DNA of 64,000 nucleotides, from assembly GCF_910596095.1 (NCBI RefSeq), contig NC_056554.1, positions 5,642,001 to 5,706,000 of the forward strand, in the 5' to 3' direction. Source of the stretch: Thunnus maccoyii. Taxonomy: Eukaryota > Chordata > Actinopteri > Scombriformes > Scombridae. Below, piece by piece: positions 56,237 through 64,000 of the stretch. The position numbers and the translations under genes were made by a program. Each line of letters begins with the position of its first letter. The first letter of the stretch is position 1. A model generated the notes under the pieces. The model ran no database searches, had not been told where the DNA came from, and saw nothing but the letters and a program-made list of their open reading frames with translations.

Positions 56237-57310
56237 TACAGAAATATAGGTCACTGTTTCCAGTTAGTATTCTCTAACTGATATCTGATATCTATCTGGA
56301 CAGGTCTTAATCTATCTGGGCAGGTCTTAATCTATCTGGACAGGCTGCCCAAGTAGAGAGAAACACTGATGTACAGTCTGGAGCAGAGTGAATGTTTTCA
56401 CATGAGGCTGTCAGTGTCAAACTGTGTCACAAGTTGCTTATAGATCATGTGAAGATAAAACAGTGGTGCAAGTTTGTCAGAAGTGTTAAGATACATATAC
56501 AGATATGTCACTAATACAGACAGGGCTGTTTGTCACCACAGTGTAAAGTGCAACAAGGGGCAGGTGGGAGCCACATATAATTATATTTATAAATACGACC
56601 TTTTAAAATACATATTTGAATTCAGACATTTAGTACATCAACATCAGTTTAAATATCCAGTTTTCACTTTGATGGTTGTAAGTTTTGCAAAAAGGTTTTT
56701 ATAAATGTTCTGTAGAAGCTGATCATTTAGTCTACTTGACAGCAGAAAGTCACACAGTTAACTACACAGTTAACTACACAGTTAAATACACAGTTAAATA
56801 CACAGTTAACTACACAGTTAAATACACAGTTAAATACACAGTTTTGACTGAACAGGTTTCTTGACTTTCAGGTCAGTTGTGCTCTGACTACACTGTGATA
56901 TTATGTGTACCTCACTCACTCCTCCACTGTTGCATCTAACTCTCTCTATAAGAGAATGTGGACAGTCATCAATGTCCTTACTGGCTCCTCCTCCCTCAAA
57001 CACCAATCATATTGTTTTGCTGTCAGATCTCCATCTGAGGCAGATAAAATAATCAAGAAAGAGACTTTGAGAGAGATGAGAATGAAAACATTTAGCTCAC
57101 TTTATTTATTTGCACAAATAACAAAACACACACAAACAATACATTAAAGAATTAAAAATGATTTTCATCAGGTGCTTAACTCAACAACACACAACACAAT
57201 TTTGTATGAATCAAACTTGTTTAGATGATTTGACATCATTTTTGGATAAGTTGATGGTGTGTATCGCTACCCTCACAATACTCCAGCAGCAGATTAATGA
57301 AGCATTAGTT
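56237..57310. repeat. Minisatellite block, copy 5, and R12 3' flank
   Basis: 20-bp array at 56291-56346 (about 2.5 units); 12-bp array at 56750-56842. The TATA-side half module lies near 56940-56960. The minus-strand poly(A) signal AATAAA is at 57106-57101. Confidence 0.65.
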
Positions 57311-58771
57311 TCACTCTGAGCTGTTGCTGTTGTTTCTTCTTGTCTGTCTGCAGGCAGCATAAATAACATGAGTGTCCACTTCTCTCTGTGATGCAGGCCT
57401 CCTGCTTCTTATTGTTGAATACAAAGTCAGTGCTGTGTCCTTCAGCTGATCAGAGTCCAGATTCTGTAAATAAAAGTACATGCAGTTCTACATGTCAAAT
57501 AGCTGAGTTTGTGAGAAAAACACTATTGACTTGTGATGATTCTACAACCTTTGAAATGATCAAACACAAAAGTGGATTTACCTTGTTCACTAGTGAATTC
57601 TGCCCTTCAGTGGCAGCTGAGTGACAGAGACAATACATCTGATCAGTTAATAGAAAGTTTGCTGTCATCACATTTTGGCTACAAGAAATGTTCTATTTTT
57701 TCATCATACTGACACTATTGAACATTTCCATAAGTGTTTAGTTTGAGTAATTCTCATAAAGTACCTGTCTTAAGTTTCCTGACTTTAACCAGCAGACCAA
57801 TGATGACCATTACAAGGAAAACAGTCAGACCAGCCAGGATCACACTCGTCAACTTTGTTGTTGCATCAGACTCTTCTACAAGAAAGATCATTAAATCAGA
57901 CTAAATTACTACCAGAAGTGACTTGAGATGAAAAACAAATCAAGCAGAGATGTTTCATTTTCAAATGTTTGACAATCTGCATTTCTACATCTGCAAATCT
58001 TACTTTTAGATGTGTCGTCCACGTCATCATGTGATCCATCATCACTGCCTTTTAATGAAATGAAGATACATTTAGTCTTGATTTTGAGAGATTTGCATCA
58101 CAATCATTGTTTGGTAATGTTTAAACTGTCACTTTGTTGCATATGTAGATATTAGATAATAATTATGAAATATATTAACAATATAAACATAAATGACCAA
58201 ACAAAATACAAGACTTAACATTAATCTTACCTTTAACTTTTAAATGTATCTCACTGAAAAGTACACGTCCACTTGTGAAGAATTCACAGAAATACAGTCC
58301 AGAGTCTGATGAATCCACTTGTTTGATGTTCAGAGAGACAGTAGAGATGTTGGAGCTCATTTCAAATTTTTCATTCTGAACACCATCACAGAGTTCAGCT
58401 TCGCTGTCAGACCTGATCTTAACAGAGATACAGTAGATCTTGGTTCTGTTGACAAGTCTCAGCCAGAAAGTTACAGAGTCATGTTTTAATATATTGGGGC
58501 ACTGCAGTGTGACTTCTTCACCAGACTGGACCTCCACAACCTGAGACTCAGACACTGAGACAGAGATCCAGCCTGAAACACACAGCAGAGACAAGTTGTT
58601 ACAGGAAGATAAACGATACCTCTTAATGAATTTAACAGTGAGTATATAAGTTTCAATCGTGTCGGCTGAACATAGAATAACAACATTTGTAATGAAGTTG
58701 AGACTAATTCAAAGCCAATACTCACTAATGCTGCAGAGACTTAAAGCAGTTATCAAGGTAAAGGTCTTCAT
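57311..58771 (-). CDS. R12: V-type Ig receptor, class II ectodomain with tail b
   Basis: Exons: 58771-58726, 58572-58231, 58048-58004, 57875-57765, 57616-57582 and 57463-57311; 243 residues. The Ig domain has PNILKHDSVTFWLR, VKIRSDSEAELC for the second loop, and CEFFTSGRVL, in which Glu follows the last Cys instead of Gly. The strand segment SNISTVSLNIKQV looks partly like class III (SLNIKEV), hinting at a small conversion tract. The tail is class b with LKDTAL and TLYS, one codon shorter than R5, and VIYAACR in place of VIYAASR, followed by the stop-loss extension. Splice sites and frame are intact. R11 and R12 lie 4.77 kb apart. Confidence 0.82.
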
Positions 58772-59049
58772 GGTGCGTATGACTGAAGCTCTGCAATGTC
58801 CGTACTTGATGTGTGACCCAGGAAGGTTGATTTCAACATAAAGAGGCGGGCTGTTTTCTTGTTGCTTGTCCTGTTCCTCAAACTGACATTAATGCTTTCA
58901 GGAAAAGCATCTTGATGCAGATGTTTGCCTCAATGAGAACGAGACAAAGTTCAGACAATGTGATTTAATAATAAATAATCTTCAAGCCAAATTACATACA
59001 ATATAGTGAACAAAGATATATTGAATAAGAGTGTTTCCCCTAGGTTGAT
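58772..59049. other. R12 upstream flank
   Basis: Promoter at 58834-58852; otherwise duplicated flank. Confidence 0.5.
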
Positions 59050-59370
59050 TGCTTTGGGGCGGTGGGGGGTGAAGGGTTGTGATGGCTGATGAAAAACTCA
59101 GAAGACACATTTCCACGACAACGATTCGGAAGACGAGTCTTTTCTTTGTCTTGAGAAGCTGCAGCATTTATTTATTTACTGCCAGACTGACAAGTTACTG
59201 CTAACCTTTTCATCTGCTCCGCTCGCATTCACCGTCACTTTTCTGCCTCTCTCTCTCTGCACTCGCTCAAGTACACACGCTCATTTACACACTCACCACA
59301 CACACACACACACACACATTACACACTGCCCTATTCCTAAACAGAGCTACACTACGGCAGTGTGGCGCTG
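59050..59370. mobile_element. hAT-like fragment with CA repeat, copy 3
   Basis: It matches 42240-42545; the (CA)n tract is near 59296-59320. Confidence 0.45.
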
Positions 59371-60309
59371 CTGAATGAATATTGGGGAAACACTGAGATA
59401 TTTACCTCAATATCCAGTTTCTTGCTGTTTGTGTTTTTTCTATTATATCTTTACACATTATAGCTGCTCCAAGACTAAACAGTGAGTGCTGACATGCTCT
59501 CCATGTTGTTGTTATCTCTGATTTCTTCTCAGAGCTGAATACAAACCTTGAGCGCACTTATCATTTTTAATTGTTTTTAATATTCTCATTCAACATTTCT
59601 TCTTTTACTGTCATTAATATTGTTGTTCTGTAACCTGTGAAACTAACTGTGGCCTAAACATTGTCAGTCATGTTCTAATGAAATAAACAATAAAAAGATT
59701 GGGAGCAAGAAAATCCTGAGAACATTTTTCAGGACCCGTTATTGTCGAGCGCTTTCATCTAAATTTCACAAAGTACATGCTTCATATCTGGTTGTGTAAA
59801 TATGAGTTTGTATATTTCAACAAGTCTGAAAGAAACTGTGAAGGTCAATTAGTCAGTTTGTATAAAGTAATGAGTGGAGTAGTGAAATATTGTCAGGAGT
59901 TGATATATACTGGTAACTTTTAACTAGACTTGGATGTTTGTGGTTATGGCTGAAAACCAGTCTTCCTGTGGTTTAGACTTTACTGTTGCTGTTTGTCGTC
60001 TGCTGGTTATTTCTACACTTTGTTTCTCCAAAACATCTGTACAAATACAGCTGCAGATTGTGTTTTATCCTCACGAGCAAAGCAACAAGGCCGGTGTCAC
60101 TTTTTCTTTTTAGACTTTCTCACAGATTAGTGAGTTCAGAAGCATCATAATGTGTTCAGACCACACTGTGTTGTCTCCACTGTGAAAGACTTCAACTCTC
60201 TCTATACTCTGTGTAGTCATCAGTGTCCAAAGGACAAGATAATAACAAGATTTTTGACAAGTGAAGGGAAAAATAAAAAGCCAACAAAACTCATCATTAA
60301 CAAGCCGAA
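59371..60309. other. Non-coding flank
   Basis: It matches 42546-43489 closely, including the degenerate module gttcagaccacactgtgttg at 60154-60173. Confidence 0.5.
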
Positions 60310-60647
60310 GTGCAGCTTCATGCTGTCTGTTGTGGCCTCTCTGCTCTGCATGTGTGTGTGTGTGTGTCGCTCAAACGACACACAGCAGAGAAGAGAGATG
60401 GAGAAGCATCGGAGACTCTGAAGCACATAAAAAAACACAGCAATGTAACCTGTTCATTACATTTTTATAGTGTTCTGACCTCACACCCTGCGTGCTGTTA
60501 TTGGCTGGGGGCTACACACCCACTGCCCAAAGGCTGACGCCCAGAAGAATTCACACACCTCCACTGGGTCATAAGTGATGATTGAGAGTCATTACTTTAG
60601 TATGAGTCTATACATTGTTTGTTTTAGGAAAATCCTGCATAATATGC
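60310..60647. mobile_element. Non-autonomous DNA element, right part, copy 2
   Basis: Same as 43490-43819, inserted at the same Ig exon edge. Confidence 0.5.
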
Positions 60648-60967
60648 CTTTAAATATGTTGCACTGACTATTACTGGATATTTGATTATGGAGAATCAAC
60701 AAAAATACAACCCAGTGTCAGATAGATTGATAAGCCTGATTTTGAAAAATAAAATGTAGATATTGAATGCCATTTCAAATGTTCCTTTTTGAACCCCATT
60801 ACAGAAAGAAGCAGGCTCAATATAATTGTACAGAGAGGAAATACAACAGGGCTTGTTTCTGTTGACCAGTCTAAACCAGAATATGTGAGAGGAAGAAGTG
60901 GAAAAGTTGGAGCACAGCAGAGAGTCTTCTTCACCAAGCTGGACCTCCACAGTCTGAAACTCAGAGG
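60648..60967 (-). pseudogene. Ig exon relic with premature stop, copy 2
   Basis: Same exon as 43820-44139, with TGA at 60698-60696 after the YFC Cys. There are only a few differences, for example HIFWFRL for QIFWFRL. No other exons are attached. Confidence 0.8.
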
Positions 60968-61742
60968 CTGAGCTGGTATAGGAAGAAAAAACACAACCTA
61001 AATTCAGCACTTTCCAGCAACATTAGATAGTAAATAGCTCTCTCAATGTTGTACTTAATAGTTCAGTTACTGTGGTCTGGTTTTACAGCAGAGAGCTAAA
61101 GGCCAGTCTTGCTGTGGTTTTGTTTTGACTGGTTCACACTTTTACCACAATGGAAAATGACAGGGGCAGGGTGCACAAGACTTGTTACATGTCTGCACAG
61201 TTACTATACTTATTCACTGTGTCAGTACATAATGGAGACATTTCTGAAATGTAGAAATAATAATATATTGAGCCAAATAGAGGAAAATATAGTCTTGTTG
61301 AGATTGTTTGTACATTAGTAGAGATCAAGAGGTTAAACAAATTTAGTTTCATGACCCATGATGTTCACTTGAGACCACACTGTGCTGTACTTCCTGTCAA
61401 ACAAGTGACGTTTACCTCACTCACTCCTCCCTTCTTGCAGACCATCTGACTCTCCCTATAAGGAGATTTGACAGTCATCAGTGTCCTTTTCTGGCTCCTC
61501 CTCCATCAAACATCTAACATGCTGTCGTTTCTCTCAGATTAGGATCAGAGGCAGACAGAATAAGAAAGACTTTAACAGAGAAGGATTGAAAGAAACACAA
61601 GCAATAAAATGCAAAGTTTTAATTTATTGGTCATTTTTCACAGTGAGTCCTTCCACCCACTGCCCACACACAAACACACATCAGATTACTGTGATAAAGC
61701 ATCAGTTCCTCTCTGAGCTGCAGTTACAGTTCCTCTCTGAGT
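60968..61742. other. Triplicated block flank with RUNX-ETS-TATA module, copy 3
   Basis: About 150 bases present at 44240-44400 are deleted here. ACCACA lies at 61374-61379, TTCCTG at 61391-61396, and ctccctataagg near 61453. Confidence 0.5.
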
Positions 61743-61831
61743 TTATCTGCTGGCAGCACAAGTTCTCACCTTTTTTCTTTTTTCTGTCTGAAGAATAAGA
61801 TGAAGACAAACAAGATAAAAAGACACTGAGA
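61743..61831 (-). pseudogene. Class f orphan tail-like exon, copy 4
   Basis: Same 89-base segment as 24212-24300, with the same strong acceptor. Confidence 0.4.
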
Positions 61832-62529
61832 CTGAGAGCAAGAGAGAAAGAAGCACGAGAGAATCAAAACTCAACCAGAACATAATTAAAATGAGATTCT
61901 AGACAAAGTGATGTCAACTGCTCCTACTTACCACTCACATATGAAAACACATCAGCCAATTAGAGGCCTGGAATTAAGTCATTTTTAGGGCAAGGCCACT
62001 TTGGCCTTTGATAATTACAAATTTATTGGGGCACTGCAAGGTCAAAACCAATGGTGCAACAACAATAAGTGATAATTATATTGTGTAAAGATAAAACAGT
62101 ACACAGTCAACAATTAGTAGTCAGTGAATTGAAAAACAGTATTGAGTTTATTAAAACTGTACACTGAATGTTTGACTTTTCCACAAAATGCTGCCTGATT
62201 GATTTTTTAAAAATGTGAACAATTCATTATATTAATTGCTATTGTTATATTTTAATGCTAAAATTAAGTCTATAAATGGGCTAAGGGTGATGAAAATGAA
62301 TCTGAACAAGTTTCCACACGTGTGCAACTATTAGCATTTGAGTCTGAGATCATAGGAGCAGTCACAAAAATGACTTAAAACCATAGACTGTATAAAAATG
62401 CTTAAAACACTTTTTAAGTGTTTTAAGCAGCCAGTCATGTAACAGCCGGCAGACTCTGCTGATCTGTCTTAACTGAGAAGTGACCGTCTGCTTACAGAGA
62501 AATGTGTGTGTGTGTGTGTGTGTGTGTGT

Positions 62530-62579
<50 letters not shown>

Positions 62580-63595
62580 AGGTTGCATCACACTGAAAAA
62601 GTAGCAACCCGTCAGATCTCACAGCAAGTTACAAACTCTATGTATGTTCATAGTTAGCCAACAGCAATATCCTGGTTAGGATGTCAACGGTTAACTGCTG
62701 AGAATATTTTTGACTGGTTATGCATGTCGGTCTACAGGTTCATTTGCATACACACTGCACTAATGGCTTGTTCACAACATCAGATATTCTTTTTCAATGG
62801 ATAAAGTACCAATGTAAAACTGACTTCTACACAGAGTGTTGCATTATGGGCTGTTTGTAACATTAATGTTGCTAGGCTAGCGATTGTCTTAAAGTCTGTT
62901 TATAGTGAGTGTGTTGGAGTCAATCAGCACTAAAAGTGTTTCGCTAGTCCAGTTTAACCTGCTGGAGTTCTGAAGGATCATGGAATGTGTTTTTCTGCCA
63001 CGGAGGAAATAAATTCATGATGAGTGAAAACGAGTGAAGCATCTTCTGACGTCTCTACTACTACTACAAGCTGCCAGATGCCACTGTCACAGACAGTCTT
63101 ATTAATAGTAACTGCCAGAGAAAATCATTTTGACCGCTTCCAAGAGCCTGGCAGGAGAGTGTGTGACTAACTTTAAAACACAACGTGTATGAATACTTAC
63201 ACTGTACAGTGTTTAGCTGCCTGTGCTTATCACATAATGTTTTAGCTAATGTAAGCTAAAGGGTTAGCTGTTAATGTTTACGTTGACATTACACATATAT
63301 TTGCGGGATGGGAGAAATCTTGCGCCACTGTTGATGTCCAGCATGATGATTGAGACACTGGAAAACATTGAGAGTGTTTATTTGCTGCGTTGCATGTAGT
63401 TTTGAATGAGGAAGTACGCAACTTTCTTTTAAGGGAACAATGGCCAGTTCAAAACAGGGCACGCTAAACTGGCCATGGGGGTAGTTAATTTTAGAAGGGG
63501 CATTACGGCCACACTCTGGGGCATCCACGGCACTGGTTGTTTGGCCGTGGCATAATTCCTGCTCTGCAATTAATATGACAAAGCATATTCTAAAC
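61832..63595. other. Non-coding part of triplicated block, copy 3
   Basis: It matches 24301-26074. It carries the longest GT tract, and a small rearranged palindrome-like acacttttt/aagtgtttt at 62407-62426. Confidence 0.5.
62503..62577. repeat. (GT)n microsatellite, copy 3
   Basis: About 75 bases of GT with one ac-gt interruption. Confidence 0.9.
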
Positions 63596-63737
63596 TCACA
63601 CATCCAGTAGCTTCCTGAATCTGGTGGCAGCAGCAAACACAACATTCAGCTCCAGCTCTCTCTCTGATGCAGACCTGCAATTTTCTTTCTTTTGTCTTTG
63701 GATGGGCTACATAGTTCAGGTCATCTGAGCTCACATT
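63596..63737 (-). pseudogene. Class e orphan tail exon, copy 3
   Basis: Same broken acceptor as the other two copies. A 3-base insertion gives TKERKLQV where they have TKEKLQV. Confidence 0.7.
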
Positions 63738-64000
63738 TTGTACATAAGAGTTCACACAGTCATGTGTTGTATCTTAGATGCTGTAGCTGAGTTTGTCAGG
63801 TATCATCCTTAAATCTGTGCATAATTAAAGTTTTTTTAAAATGTCTTTCTTCCAAACAAGTAGGCTAAATCTTGTAATTCAGTCACATTAAAGTTATAAT
63901 ACTATTGTTTTCTCCAATAGCCATTGAATGTATTTCTATTCAGTAATGATCTCTCAGTACAGTAGTTATGCTTCACTCCTGCAGCTTCTACTGTTGTTGT
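63738..64000. other. Right edge, flank of the triplicated block
   Basis: It matches 26214-26475, so the repeated block continues past the window. Confidence 0.5.

Noticed and set aside
6969-58771. Naming the family as NITR, NILT, DICP or CD300-like
   Set aside because: The genes share a single V domain, an extra Cys pair and ITIM tails with several fish families. None of the diagnostic motifs that I know for one family is decisive, so no gene symbol is given.
62362-62622. Minus-strand frame rich in His-Thr repeats
   Set aside because: It is a translation of the GT/CA microsatellite.

Overview
This window looks like nuclear DNA of a teleost fish, probably perch-like. The evidence is small exons with GT/AG splice sites, a tRNA-derived SINE, hAT-like, Gypsy and L2-type LINE remnants, and a tandem family of V-type immunoglobulin receptor genes. 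All family genes lie on the minus strand, and gene fragments at both window edges show that the cluster continues outside.

The standard gene has six exons: (1) a leader of 46 nt, (2) one V-type Ig domain of 339-342 nt, (3) a 45-nt acidic stalk exon, (4) a transmembrane exon, (5) a 32-35-nt linker exon, and (6) a cytoplasmic tail exon with tyrosine motifs. I call the loci R1-R12 from left to right. Complete, apparently intact genes of 226-244 residues are R3 (11974-13817), R5 (19606-21145), R6 (27902-29288), R7 (31653-33032), R8 (36299-37692), R9 (40175-41943), R10 (48516-49908), R11 (52544-54007) and R12 (57311-58771). R2 (6969-8110) is divergent and perhaps functional. R1 and R4 are broken. 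Two Ig exons share one stop codon (43820-44139, 60648-60967), and several orphan tail exons are relics or possible alternative ends.

The main biological pattern is modularity. Three leader/ectodomain classes (I: R3, R5; II: R4, R9, R11, R12; III: R6, R7, R8, R10) are joined to three tail classes (a: R3, R9; b: R5, R7, R11, R12; c: R6, R8, R10), and the joins fall around intron 3. Tails a and c carry a canonical ITIM (LNYAAV) plus VVYAAT. Tail b has Asp where the ITIM Tyr should be, and a lost stop codon gives it a longer C-terminus. The Ig frameworks are nearly constant while the CDR-like loops differ, as expected of recognition receptors under diversifying selection. The exact family cannot be fixed from the sequence alone; it belongs broadly with the fish NITR/NILT/CD300-like inhibitory and activating IgSF receptors.

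Layout: 1-5136 holds a decayed Gypsy element, pseudogene R1 with a LINE fragment in place of its Ig exon, a GC-rich non-autonomous element and a CpG-rich first-exon-like stretch. 5137-11600 holds R2 and low-complexity or repeat DNA. 11600-22200 holds R3, R4 and R5 with a large duplication of the R3 and R5 5' halves. 22200-64000 is built from repeated blocks: a 3-kb block of orphan tails and repeats (three copies), the R6/R8/R10 block (three copies), a block with 20-bp and 12-bp minisatellites (five copies), and a block upstream of R9/R11/R12 (three copies). A plus-strand RUNX-ETS-TATA-like module recurs just beyond the 3' ends of many units.

All coordinates, exon boundaries and translations were read by eye from the sequence; no database search was possible.
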